NCBI GenBank assembly: GCA_034638255.1
Contig: JAWPGT010000045.1
Coordinates: 62,001-126,000, forward strand
Reading direction: 5' to 3'
DNA from: Coprinus comatus
Lineage: Eukaryota; Basidiomycota; Agaricomycetes; Agaricales; Agaricaceae
Length of the DNA: 64,000 nucleotides
Shown here: positions 23,068 to 35,065 of the stretch, in pieces
Numbering within the stretch: position 1 is the stretch's first letter
Layout: every line of letters begins with the position of its first letter
The notes under the pieces: model-generated
Databases searched by the model: none
What the model was told of the DNA's origin: nothing
The model's input: only the letters and a program-made list of their open reading frames with translations
Translations under genes and position numbers: made by a program

Positions 23068-24981
23068 GTTGAGAGAAAATGAGAGAGAGAGAGAACTGAG
23101 ATGTAAATTTCTGGCTCTCCTCTGTAAAAATGCTCAGCTTTAATACTTTTTCTACTTCAATTGAAACAAGGTAAAAAGAACAAGTTTTTTTCGTTTTCCT
23201 TGCCGAGTTCCTGCGATATCGGGCCAAGTTGTTAGAGAGCAACTAACTATGATTGAAAGTCCATGGCCACTTTGAATCATTGCTTCTTGAACGCCGAACA
23301 TATGATATTTGATTTTCGCGAATAACCGATTCGGATATGATGAAAGTTTGATATAAAATGCATCACTATGTCAAGAGCATTAATAGTATGCATTCAGTTC
23401 ATGTAGGGCTTAGACTTTTTAGGTGCTATAACAGTTAACATCAATGTCATTTCGGAGTAACAATGATAGAGATAAAAATAGAAGAGGCCTCGATTTGCGC
23501 AGTATAGGGGGCGGACAAGTAAGTAGACGTCGGTAAAGCGGAATACGGCCATAACTTTACATAGTATTAAGTAAGTTTCAGGAAAGACGAAATACATTCT
23601 TGACAAAACATCTAGTAAATTAGTAATGATGCATACCAGTGTAATCACCATGGTTATAAGTACCCCACATTGTGAGAAGAGAGGGTGGGAGACGAGTAAT
23701 ATTCCAGACAAAGTAATACAAAAGAATATATGACTACGTATTACTACCGTCTCCAAAGTCTCGACAATAGCCCCGGCTTAATTTAGGCGAAGGATTTGAA
23801 ACATCAGTTCTGAGAGATTCAAGTTTACTGCGCCGCATGAAACATAATCATGATCCTACAATTTATCATAATCGGATGAGATACAGCGTCATCTTGTCAG
23901 TGAATGAGGAGTAATAGTAGCGTTGTCCTTCATTCCGAACTTAAGGAGATCATAGACGTTCTTCTCCCGGTCAACCCTTAATGGTTGCAAGTTCGCGTCC
24001 TTTGACTTTAACGTCTTTTGACTGGCTACACCATAAAATATTGATGAGTGAATGTTGAACGAGGGATGAAATGCTTCACACGATATTCGGATATCGGGTA
24101 GGATGCAGTTAGCCTATTTGACAGTTTGCGGTAAAACTCAACTGTTGTGGCTATTTATAACTTTTGACAATCAGACACAACATCTCCGCTGGTCTACATC
24201 ATCGTCCTCCAATCGTCCCCTGGCATTTCGACAATCGCCCTGAAAGTCCCTTTTCTAATTTCGGACAGGTGAGACAAGGTACTTTGTCAGCAACATCTCT
24301 TGATACCCTTCTTTCTAGACTGTAGAAAACATTGGTTACTACCAGTACACATACTATTCACTTTCACTGGTAGTCTCCGTGGACTCTACCGTCACCATCT
24401 ACTGCTATGCTATACTTCCTTGGGTCAATTCCACTGTTTGAAACATCACTATTCAACTTCGGGACCGATTTGCTCTTGAAACTGAAAGAGACGATATATT
24501 TTTAGATACACTTCTCCTTGGCTTTTGCACACAACCTTGACACAACCATATGGTTCTCCTTACCTCAGGTCCAGGATACAGGGACAGAATCTCTTAAGAA
24601 AGCTGTGCCGAGATGATGTACCCTTGGTTTTGGTCACACGTAAAAATAGAATAGCGAGAATCAAAAATACATACATTCTCGGCTGTCAGGTACAGGGTGT
24701 GGCTGAAAAGTAAATAGGGTGGAATTAGGCTCCATAATGCCTTGGATAAACAGATGGTTATGTTTTATGATATGACAGTCCAGAGAAGCGGAGAGTAAAA
24801 AGGGGGATAAGCGATGTTTAAACGTGAAAAGCGGCACCACAATATTTACTACTGGTGGGGCTTTTGAATTTTCTAGATAAGGTGAAGCGAATGATTCAAG
24901 GGAGGATACTGATACTTTGCGTCGTATTTGTGTGTTTGTGTGTAATGAAGATCTAGCATCATTTTCTGCAAGACGTAGAGT
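23068..24981. other. Intergenic, no supported gene
   Basis: About 1.9 kb of AT-rich DNA between the GMC gene and the TIR element. Short open frames (for example 23394-23756 minus) lack family resemblance or intron logic. Nothing recognisable. Confidence 0.5.
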
Positions 24982-24989
24982 GAAAAGAT

Positions 24990-25630
24990 AGGACCCTAGA
25001 AAATCCCTATAAGAGGCTGGGTCCCGGAAATTTGGGGTTTTCGGCCTTTCTGTCCGCTCGCAAATTCCAAATTTCCGGAGTCCACCGTCCGTTTTGTCAC
25101 CGAGCCTCCGCATGAACCTAGTTTTTTTGTCCGTTTTCGTGGATCTGGCCTCAAAAAATCGCGAGAAATATCGGGGAATACACTAATATACTCCCAGATG
25201 CATATAACAATAGATGTATTATCTACAAGTCCATTGTTGTCACGCAAAGCGAGATGCAAGCAGTAAATGTGTCTTTTGCAAGGGAAAGACCTTGGATCGC
25301 AATCATAATAAGCATGAGAAAAATTTTGAAGACGGAGTAGTGTGAGTGGTGTGAACTAAAAGGTGCGAAGGGGATTTAGAGGTAAATTTCCGGCCATGGT
25401 GTTATTCGAAGCTTGGAATGAGAGCTTCAAAAGTGCTGAAATATTAGACACTGCGGCTGTGCTAGCACCCGGCCTCCCTCATGAGACGTAAAATCTGTCC
25501 GTTCCAATGGCACCCGACCTTAACCTGGAGGAGGCAAATACTGTCCGTTTTCGCTTCCGGCCTAACGGCCGGATTCTTAATTTTTTGTCCGTTTGGGACC
25601 CAGCCTCTTATAGGGATTTTCCAGGGTCCT
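24990..25630. mobile_element. Non-autonomous hAT-like TIR element (MITE), 641 bp
   Basis: Terminal inverted repeats of 36 bp with one mismatch lie at 24990-25025 and 25595-25630; the outer bases are AGGACCCT at each end. The element is flanked by a perfect 8-bp direct repeat GAAAAGAT (24982-24989 and 25631-25638), a target-site duplication. An 8-bp duplication fits the hAT superfamily best, and P-like elements are an alternative. The interior has no transposase; the open frame at 24661-25113 crosses the left end and is not a gene. Confidence 0.9.
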
Positions 25631-25730
25631 GAAAAGATGGACGAGTTGAGGTTTTCTTAACATCCCTGACGTCATTGATTGGGGCACAGTCACATGGTCG
25701 TCCATAAAATATATTCGACCTGTATTCGAC

Positions 25731-25745
25731 AACGTTAACGTTCAA
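25731..25745 (+). promoter_or_regulatory. AACGTTAACGTTCAA box upstream of FunK1 pseudogene C
   Basis: Variant of the AACGTT/TTYAAACGTT box found near the other kinase and F-box starts here. It lies 35-49 bp upstream of the inferred kinase ATG at 25780; the box in the 10-kb pair is 43-52 bp upstream of its kinase ATG. Confidence 0.4.
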
Positions 25746-25779
25746 CACACGACTACAGCCTTATTTCTTGCTCTGATTG

Positions 25780-28575
25780 ATGCATTCTAAAAGGAAATGT
25801 TCCGATGCGTCTGAACCAAGAGTGAAAAAGCGGCTTAGCAACATTACGGAAGTATGTAGCCCAAATGTTTGTATCTCACTCTACTTTTGTCAGTGTTTAT
25901 TCGTTATTGAAACTATATAGATCCCTCATTCTCGTTCCCAGAACAGCCCGATTCATAGCGGTGAAAATTTATCGGTGACTTGAGACGAACTATCCAATTG
26001 CGATGACGATGAGAGTGCCAACCATATCTTGGGTTATAGAATGGAAAGCGACGACCTTGAGGAACACACACGTTTGGACATCTGGTACCTCTCGAGTTGG
26101 CGACAGAGATCTTCTTAGGACTCGTTAGGCTCGGAATCTTGAATACGACCCCTGACAAAAAGAGCAGTGACGAGAAAACTAAAATTGATGGTTGTTATAA
26201 TGCCTACGTCGAGGTGTTGTCTAGTTACGACAAGGGCATGGGCCTCCCGATTGACAAGATGGATTCTTATTCCTGGACCTTTGCAAAGATGGTCAAACCT
26301 GGAAAAGACGTGAAAGCTGCAAGACTTCTCAACACAATTGCGGTAATCGCACATCAAATCGCATCCTCCCTTCCACATGCCCTAGACGCATCCAAAGCAC
26401 CAATTCGCACTCTCTGGACAACTCTCCGTCTCAAGTCCAAGACTACTACACAAATATTGTGGCTCTACCTATCGAAGCGTTCACTGGACGGGAGAATACT
26501 GAAGCGATGGACACAAGCAAATGCCCAACGCTGTTTGATTTCACGTCCATCCCCCGAACTCACCCACATCCTGAAAATCAACTTGCTTCATTGTCAGATA
26601 TTAACATCCGAAACAGGATGAAGGCCTCACTAGCGGGATCATCGATCACAAGAGCGGTATTTGCTCACTTCAAACAAAATGCAGTCGTACCCGGAATAGT
26701 AAATGACTTTAAGAGGTTTCGTTCTATAGGAGCAGCCAACATTAGTGATTATGAGGTTGCGCAAGTACAAGAAATGCACTGTATGAAACAGCAGCTTCTT
26801 GCCCAACCACATCTTCGGTTTGTGCTCGGCGTGAGCATGATATCAGAATGACTGATCGTCTGTCGTGCTGACGCTATGGGTACCGAAGAGTGCAAGTTGA
26901 ACCTGACCACTGGGAAAGGTATCCTCGAAGTAGTTCGAGTGGCGCTTGCCTTCGCAATTGCTGATGACAGGACTCTTGGCCACATTCGTGGTTTCGAACT
27001 GGGTGGAGACGATGTTGCTCCATACCTTCCTGTGTACTACACTCCGCAGTCGACAGATGAATCCATCCGCCGCGAACGTTATTATCTAGACTACTTGGTT
27101 GAGAATCACGATTCTCTTACTGGACGTATGACTAGGCTATGGTGTGCTTATCGAGAGGTTTCGAGTGAAGATAACCTCGAATAGGTTCATGACAGAGAAC
27201 AAGCTGAGGCGAGACGAACAATGAAGAGAGGGTAGAAGGTTTTCGTTGGTCCATATTCCCTCGAATTCCAAAATGTAGACCTGATTCAATTGCGTGTCAA
27301 GAAAACATAGTACAAAAGATTAGAAAAGAGGCTGAAGTGGAGCTATTAACAAATGAAAAAAAGCGGTGCTCGATTCATTCTCCCTCCCGATCGGTTCGTG
27401 AGATTGATCGAATTCTCAAATATTTTACTGAACTCTATTCCAAAAAACTAGTGTTTACACAGGTGCAAACATCTTTGAAGCCGTATAAGGGATTCAGTGA
27501 TCCAACCAGAGGCTTTCCAGACGATTTGAACACTCTCACGCGACAACAAGAGATAATCACAGTTACTTTGTTCAAGCGAGCTCTATCTCAATATGAGTCC
27601 TTCGGTGATGTTGCTCGTGCAATAACTGATGGTTATCGAGGTATGTTTGTCGCCCTTCTACAGCTACTTTGGGAATTGACTCTATCACTCTGCTATTGAA
27701 TGGTTACATAGAAAGGGGTTCCTTCATCGTAACATTATCGACGGAAACTTACATCTGTCCCATGAGGAACCGACGATATTTACAAAACCCTCAGGATTAT
27801 CAAGGAAGGCATTTTACTTTGCAGGCGGAAACCTTCCTCCCCTAATGGTTTATGGCCTTGTCCATGGTTTTGAGAATTCTGGTTTTGTTCGTCAAGTAAG
27901 ATACTGTGGACCTTCAAACAAAATGCATAAACTCATCCAATAAATGCCACTCGGGACAGTGGTCATGACATTGGTGGAACAATGGTATGTTTATTTTCCG
28001 CCTGATGTCGATAATATTGAATAATGTATGCTGTCTTAGGGAACTCTGTCGTACAGCTCCATTCCGCTTTTGTTTGAAGAATGTCACACACTCGCAGATG
28101 ATGTACGTCAGTAACCTCAAATACCACACTTTATACTAAATCTAGATAGATGGAGAGCCTATTCTACCTCCTCTACATGTTTCCATTTGCCTACGGTCAT
28201 GCGGTACCACCCTACTATCCACAGGCCCCTCGACCACTAAATGATTTCAAATGGCCGATTGGTATACAGATGTGGACACAAGGAGCATCGTGGCATCTTC
28301 TTTGGAGGACGGAAGCTCGCACGCTTTACCAGTTCAAGTAGATGGAAACCCGATCATCCCCTCCTCCAAGATTCTCCACACTTCAACAATAGTTTGCCAC
28401 CAAAGTCGACGGAAAGGATGTTATGGGGGCATCTTATAACAATGTTTCATAATAACTTCCTTTGGTAACCTTCCACTTTCCGTTCCCAGTCTTGGATGGA
28501 AGCAGACAATGTCGAAGATCAACTTCCTGGACTGATTAAAGCAATGGATGATGTATTCAGTCAGTTATGGCTTCC
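25780..28575 (+). pseudogene. FunK1 kinase pseudogene C
   Basis: Begins ATG-CAT with a basic leader (SKRKCSDASEPRVKKR), a GTATGT intron, then the FunK1 N-terminal domain. Disrupted by an in-frame TGA at 26849-26851 (after GVSMISE), a TAG at about 27182-27184, another TAG at about 27234 and frameshifts around 27270-27350. Later kinase landmarks are recognisable: a catalytic-loop relic (HRNIIDGN), GTLSYSSIPLLFEE, HTLADDMESLFYLLY and the tail to about 28575. It is the most diverged kinase copy and served as a third sequence for deciding frames in copies A and B. Confidence 0.85.
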
Positions 28576-28849
28576 TTTCAATTTGCTATCCTCGTTTATC
28601 TGATTTAATATTTACTCAGATAATCCACCGGAGAGTTATGACTATTCACTGCCCAACCTATGAGCTACATATAATATCTCTTGCAGATTAGCTGTGAACG
28701 AAATTAGGCAATGTGAAACTGCTCACAGACACATGTATAATGAAGAATTGTGTTGAAAGACATCAATCAAATTGATTATTTCTAGTCCATGGTAGTAGAT
28801 ACAGTCCTGTTATTACATGATTACATAGCAAAAGCTACAAGAATCAGCC
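28576..28849. other. Short convergent intergenic region
   Basis: 3' flanks of FunK1 pseudogene C and the F-box gene; matches about 11710-11770 in arm A and otherwise holds nothing. Confidence 0.5.
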
Positions 28850-30476
28850 TTATTTAAAATTTACCAAATATTTGACCATTTCCTCATGTCCAGACACAGT
28901 TCCACACCTAGTGAACTTCAAAACCCCACAATTAGTTAAACCTTGTATAGTTTCACCACTGGGAGTTTCATTTTTTCCTTTCTGAAATGCGATAAAAAAC
29001 GGGCTTCCAAGTGTTCCTCCACATCGACGTTCTTCCAACATTTTGACAAGCGCTTTAGATGTTGAATCAAAGAGCAAGCCACCATGTTTTACAGAATATG
29101 TAACACACAATTCCTCCAAAGTCGGAATGAGTATTTTGTTTTTGGGGTGAAGCGAGGGAGTCAAAGTGTGCAAAGTATTCAAGACCTCCTGCGCCGTGAA
29201 ATCAATAAACAACCTCTTCGTATCAACCTGATCAAATAACTGGGCAATTTCCTCTTTCTGGAATTCATGAAATGACTCTGAACCTGACACGTACACTGAG
29301 GATAAAATAGATGACCTCGTTTTCATAAGAGGTGTTGGTGTTCCAAGTCGTATATGATTTTTTGTTATATTGATAATTGAAGCCTCACGAAGAGAGGGTA
29401 GATTGAGGTGTTGAAGGATAAGTGTATCAAAAGCAGTTGGGATTTCTTCGTAGGGGGATAAATCACAATTAAGGATTTGAAGTCGTGGAAGGGTATAGAT
29501 CGTATCACCCAGAGCTGGTAGCGGGATCGCCCTGTTAGGGGTGACGTATGGAGCAACAAGTTTGAATTCGATAATTGTTTGCTGACATTCGAGTAACATG
29601 CGAATACAGCATGAGTATGGAATGGTATAGAGGTGCAGGTGTGTGATGTTGGAAGGAATGCTTGGGATTATGGCGCGATTAAGAGTTAGATGTTGCAATT
29701 TTGGTGCTATGGGGAGTGTCCACTCTTTAGGTGGTCGCCAATACTGCTGTCCTGTTATCTCTAAGTGTTGCAATTGAGAATATACAGTCTGCTCTCCCTG
29801 CCAGGCAGCCATTGCTTCCGCAGGAGCAGTCAGTGATTTGACTTGTGTTGGATTATCGTGTACAGCAACGTCCAAGAGAGTTTTGATGATTTGTGGTTCT
29901 AATCTGCTACAATTGCGATAAACCAAGGAAAGGGGTAGACTTTTAGCTCTTTCGAAGTAATCACGTAGCAAGGCGACCTTGTTCTTCACAAATGCGTTCA
30001 CCGAAAAATAATTGTCAAATTCCAATCGGAGTGATGTCCATATAACGGGTGTGGAACGAGCAACCTGACGCCAGTACGACGAGACAGAACTGAGATGGAG
30101 TGGAATGAAGGATGAAAGTTGGTTTATTGGCCTCGCCCTGTCATTTTCCTCGTTTGTCGCCATTTCCATAATATAGGAGAGGACTTCGGGAGGGATGGTG
30201 TATGTGACTGACTGTATGGAGTTCAGTTTCTTAAGTAGTGAGGTGCGCTTAACATGTAAGAGTTGGATTTGTTGGTCAATGGAGGCAACATCGCGAGTGA
30301 TCTGTTCAGCCTCTGTGAGGTTGAAAGGGGCAGTAGCAGTATGAGCGTTTTTACATCCACAAACAATACAGGATAGTTGTGTCTGGTCTCGCATGGCTGT
30401 GTTGGATGTAGAGCTGGTCAAAACGAAAGGTGTGTCGAGGTCACTAACCTGGATTACATATGCACTATTACCTCAT
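28850..30476 (-). CDS. F-box-like protein with LRR-like repeats, copy B, intact (522 residues)
   Basis: Likely substrate-recruiting subunit of an SCF ubiquitin ligase; target unknown. Exon 1 is only ATGAG (30476-30472); the intron ends in CAG and exon 2 is 30413-28850. No in-frame ATG precedes the conserved N-terminus, and the same splice signals exist in copy A. Landmarks: CxxCxC-x3-H (residues 17-26), a short coiled coil (about 35-65), F-box-like segment IPPEVLSYIM ... VSSYWRQVARSTPVIWTSL (about 70-125), then leucine-rich repeats with LQHLTL, ITHLHL, LQILNCDL and LILQHLNLPSL, and a conserved tail with LTPSLHPKN, VKMLEER and LKFTRCG. It is the only intact member of the duplicated pair. Head-to-head with FunK1 pseudogene B, 69 bp away. 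Confidence 0.88.
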
Positions 30477-30545
30477 TGTATACGCCAAGCATAAACGTTT
30501 AAACGTGGACTCTCACTATTAAGAGAAGGTGCCCATCTTTTTATC
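30477..30545. promoter_or_regulatory. 69-bp shared region between divergent F-box and FunK1 genes, copy B
   Basis: Mirror image of 9999-10067, with the same length and the same ACGTTTAAACGT palindrome (about 30495-30506). As the F-box gene here is intact and the kinase is not, selection on this region may now serve only the F-box gene. Confidence 0.6.
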
Positions 30546-33187
30546 ATGGCAAGTGACAAGAAGAGGAAGAATTCGCTTCCAGAAAACCAGAACATACTTC
30601 CAAAACGTGTTTGTGCTCGAACAACACGTGCTCAATTGACAGACACAACACCTCGGGTACTTTTCACTCCCTTTTGACTGTACATACTATGCCCCTCTTA
30701 CTGATCTTTTTTCATATAGTTTCCCCGTTCTCGCTCCAAGAATAGTCCTATTCAGAAAACGGGAGTTGGTGCCATTACTGTGGTCCATGAATCGTCCAAT
30801 GACGATCATGAAATGAACAACCATTTTGTCGATCTTAAAATGATGAAAAGCGACGATCTTGTAGAGCACACCTTTATACTCCTGGAGTTTTGCAAAGGCT
30901 TTGAAAACCGGACGAAACGTGGATACAACAACATTTCTTAACACGATCGCAGTAATTTCACACAAAATCACATCATCACTATCCCATTGTCCAGACATTC
31001 CAAAAGCGCCAATACGTACTCTCTGGACGCCTCAATCACAAGACCATGACTACCACCCGGACATTGTTTCTCTACCGATTGAAGGCTTCACAAAACAGGA
31101 CAAGTTTCAATGTACAGATATAAACAGGCGCTCTGGGTTATTTTCTTTCACATCTATTACGAAATCGTATTCAAAACCCACAGCCCATCGCACCTCATCG
31201 TCAGACTCTTTTATGCTACAACGACTAAACTCATCATCTGCGGGATCGTCGATCACGAAAATAACATTTACTCACTTCAAACAAAATGCAGTCGAACCTA
31301 GAATGACGGATGACTTCAAGAGGTTTCGTTCTACTGGGGAAATCAAGATTAGCGATTATAAATCTGCAGTGACACAAGAACTGCGGTATATGCAACAACA
31401 ACGTCTTGCACAACCACATCTTCGGTTCGTGCTCGGCGTGAGTATGACGTCGGAACGACTAATCCTCTGTCGGGCTGATGCCATGGGTACCGAAGAGTGC
31501 GAGTTGAACCTGACTACTGGGAAAGGTATTCTCGAAGCTATTCGGGTGGCCCTTGCCTTCGCGATTGCTGACGACGCTACCCTTGGCCACATTCCTGGTT
31601 TCGAACTAGGTGGAGACGATGTTGCTCCGTATCTTCCCATATATTACACGACAGATGAATCTATCCGCCGCGAACGTTACTATCTCCACTATGTAGCTGA
31701 CAATCGCGGTTCTCTTGTTGGTTGCATGACAAGGGTGTGGTGTGCGTATCGAGAGGTTGAGAATGAAGATGATCTCGAATTGGTCCATGAGAGAGACTAG
31801 GCGGAGGCAAGACGAACAATGAAGAGAGGGCAGAAAGTTTTCGTTGGCCTATATGCTCTGAAATTCCAAAACGTAGACCCTGATTCAATTGCATCTCAAG
31901 AGAATATAGTACGAAAAATCAAAGCGGCAGTTGAAGCAGAGCTGTTAACAAATGAAAAGAGTGGTGCTCGATTTATCCTCCCTCCTGATCGGTAAGTCGT
32001 AATTGTTATTTCAGGGATTTGTCTTACATTTGTGTAGTATTTACTCTAGACCAAACATCTTTGAAGCTGTATGGGGGTTTGATGATCCAAGTAGAGGTTT
32101 CCCAGATGCATTAAAGACTCTACCACGACGACAAGAGACAATCACTGTTTCTTTGTTCAAACGAACTTTGTCCCAATACGAGTCCTTTGGAGAAGTTGCT
32201 CGTGAGATAGCAGACGGTTATAGGGGTATGCATATGGTCCTTTCACAATATTATTTGTTGCATTGACCTCGGAGCTACTTTTCAGCCATTGAGTGGTTAT
32301 ATAATAAGGGTTTCTTCCACCGTGATATTAGCGACGGGAACTTACTTTTGGCACGCGAAGAGCCAACAACATTTACAAAACCATCTCGGATTAACAAGGA
32401 AGGTATCTCTATTTTGCTTTGTCGCAGGAAGCCTCTTTCTCTTCAGGATGTCTACGGTCTTGTTCATGATTTTGACATGGCAGGTCTGGTCAACAATGTC
32501 AGTCATTTTAGCAACTGTCAAAATCCGTCTACTAATACAACTTAGCCTGTCGATAGCAGCGATCGAGTGGTGCACTGTCATTCCAACACCACCAATAGGA
32601 TAGTGTATTTATTCTCCCTCACTTTTCTATCCATCTGCATCGATTTTGATCAACGATCTTACCAAGGGAACTCCCCCATTTATGTCAATTCCAGTTTTGT
32701 GGTAACAGCACACAACGTAGACTTGGGGATAATGTACTTGCCAACAATTCGAAACGTAAATATCATTTGTGCTGAATCCACAAAAGGTTGAAAACTTTTA
32801 TTACATGCTCTACCTCTTCCCATTCAGTTATGGGCCTTCGAAAGCACCCTTGCATCCCAGCTTGTCCGCGCCAACAGATACTCCACCATGGACAAAGACC
32901 CACATGTATACAACCCTTGGCACTCGTAAACGAGATTTCTTTGGGAGTTTGGATAAATGGAAACCCAATTGTAGACTTCTTCAAGATCATCACGATGCAC
33001 ATTTCGATGACAATTGGCCATTAAAATCTACAGACAGTGCATCATGGGAACACCTGATGACCATACTCCATAATAATTTCTTTTGGGTAAAACCTACTTC
33101 TAATGACTGGTCATGGAATCAGAGGGCAGATGTTGAGCGTCGACTTCCTGAACTGATTACAGCAATGGGATGATGTGTTCAGTCAGT
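30546..33187 (+). pseudogene. FunK1 kinase pseudogene B
   Basis: Close copy of the kinase at 7347-9998. Exon 1 starts at the same ATG context (MASDKKRKNSLPENQ). Lesions: a deletion of about 190 bp at about 30873, joining ACACCTTT to ATACTCC in the N-terminal domain; a TAG at 31798-31800 where copy A has CAG; and an extra G near 33168 (GGG for GG) that cuts off the last codons after ELITAM. The catalytic segment (FFHRDISDGN), DFD and later introns remain. At about 32980, where copy A is frameshifted, this copy is in frame (LLQDHHDAHFDDNW). Lesions in A and B are therefore independent and post-date the duplication. Confidence 0.88.
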
Positions 33188-33774
33188 TATAGTTTCTCTT
33201 TCATTCAATCCATCCTTTTTAATTTATCTGATGTGATGTCTAGACAGAGAATCCGCTAGAGGGTTGTAACTATTCACCCCCCGATCTATGAATTACATAT
33301 AATATCTGTTCTTCGGGGAACAAAAAATCGCGCGATATGACTCCGATAATTTATATCTATCAATTATTACCTCGAATCAGTTAATTTCCCCTGTTCAATC
33401 GAACGTGTGATATCATCTATATCTGAAATATATGATGATGACCGGCATGGACACGGAACTGACTCCTTCCCAGTCCTTGCAAAGTCCTTGTGAGTTTTAT
33501 CCAAGAAGTCAAAACTGTACAAGTTCACTTTCCAACACACGTCAGTTCAAAAACACTTTGGTAAACGTTAATCATCAGATTCACTCATGTGCTTTCTGAG
33601 AAAGGAGTTCTCAAGAAACTGCAAAATAAGAAGATATTTGTACCTCTTTGCATAGGCTTTTGCACAATGACAAGAAGTTAATGACAACCATTAATATACA
33701 TTGATTACATTGATTATGTCTACAGTCTCGACTTTGGAAGATTACATGGCAAAGTTGTAAGAAATCAGCCTTAT
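33188..33774. other. 3' flanks between FunK1 pseudogene B and F-box fragment
   Basis: No coding content; matches 6638-7165 inverted. Confidence 0.6.
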
Positions 33775-34435
33775 TCAAAAGTTACCAAATATTTGTTCAT
33801 TTCCTCGTGTCCAGAGTCACGCACAATTCCACACCGAGTAAGCTTCAAAACCACACAATTAGTTAATCTTTGCAATATCTCGTTGAAAGGCGAGTTACTT
33901 GCTCGTTGTCACAATGACTAGAGATTTCTCTGGTGGAGGAGCAACAACGTTTCGATGAGTGTCCCCACATCGTCATGACTAGAGATTTCTCTGGAAGCAA
34001 CAACGTCGATGAGTGGATTGATACATGATGCGATTGAGTCACAATTATAATAAACAAAGGAAAGGGGTAAACTTTTGGCTCTTTTGAAGTAATAGCGTAG
34101 TAACGGGATTTTTATTGTTCAGGAATGAGGCCACTGGAAAGGATTCATCGAATTCCAATCGGAGCGACGTCCATATAGCAGGTGTTGAACGGGAAACCTG
34201 ATACTAGTGCGACGAGACAGCACTGAGATGGAGTGGAATGAATGATGAAAGTTCGTTTTTGGGTATCGTCGTGCTTCCTTCTGTGATTGAGTTCATACTT
34301 GCTGCTATTTGCATAATGTTCGAGAGGACTTTAGGTGGGATGGTGTGAGTGACAGATTGTATGGCGTTGAGCTTCTGGAGTATCGAGATGCGCTTAACAC
34401 GCAAGAGTTGGATTTGTTGGTTAATGGTTGGTTTT
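33775..34435 (-). pseudogene. F-box gene fragment with internal deletion
   Basis: The 3' end reads as the family C-terminal block (KLTRCGI.., YLVTF) and the upper part as the family N-terminal region: RISILQKLNAIQSVTHTIPPKVLSNIMQIA, then a diverged VSS.WRQVSRSTPAIWTSL segment with stops. The LRR-like middle is missing. No full frame remains. Confidence 0.75.
33914..34013 (+). repeat. Short tandem duplication inside F-box fragment
   Basis: The string ATGACTAGAGATTTCTCTGG followed by GCAACAACGT and CGATGAGTG occurs at about 33914-33962 and again at about 33976-34014, with small gaps. It sits where the fragment lost its middle and may be a repair scar. Confidence 0.7.
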
Positions 34436-35065
34436 GGTTAATGTTGAAAAACAGAAGTCCCCAATCCAGCAATACGTCACACGGCTAACAGGTAACTGTC
34501 CATCTTCCGTGGTCCCAGCAGTGTGCCACCATTCAAATTTCAAAGGTCGTTAGATATATCTTATAAGATAACCTATTAAACGTACTTCCTCCTCGTGATT
34601 AACTACGTTCATAATTTACAGGCTGTAAGTATACATCGTTGGAGATTCTCTCATACAAAGTTAAAGCGGACGTAGGAATGATTCAGATGAGCGATAAAAA
34701 TAACACTACTTGAATCCAGAACTCCAAGCTCCTACACAGCCCATGGCAGGATAGACGTCATATACTAAAATTCTTATCATCCTTATATCATATCATGTAA
34801 ACTTTTGGTGAGTTAGCTGCCCGCCTTTGTACGCAGGTTTAGTATGGATATTTCCCTATTTGATGTCCTTGAAGCCTGCCAATCATAGCGCCTCGTGTAT
34901 GCAACGTGTATGAGAATTACACTGTCAGTGAAGGAAGCTTATTTTGAGAGAGTCAACGGATTCGACTCCTAGAAACTACAAATAATGACGGCCAACACAT
35001 CTACATAGTACATAGTACATCACCAATTTATTTCTGAATCCTAATTTCACAGAAATATTCAACAT
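34436..35065. other. Intergenic, no supported gene
   Basis: A TACATAG direct repeat lies near 35003-35020; otherwise nothing recognised. Confidence 0.5.

Larger units (their letters stand above)
25815..33765 (-). repeat. Arm B of the large inverted duplication (FunK1 / F-box / FunK1)
   Basis: Mirror-image counterpart of 6638-12280: FunK1 pseudogene C (plus), intact F-box gene (minus), FunK1 pseudogene B (plus), then the 3' flank of an F-box fragment. It is longer than arm A mainly because arm A lost about 2.5 kb from its second kinase. The arms are about 13.5 kb apart. Confidence 0.85.

Noticed and set aside
24661..25113. A 150-residue minus-strand gene
   Set aside because: It straddles the left TIR and target-site duplication of the hAT-like element and shows no family features.
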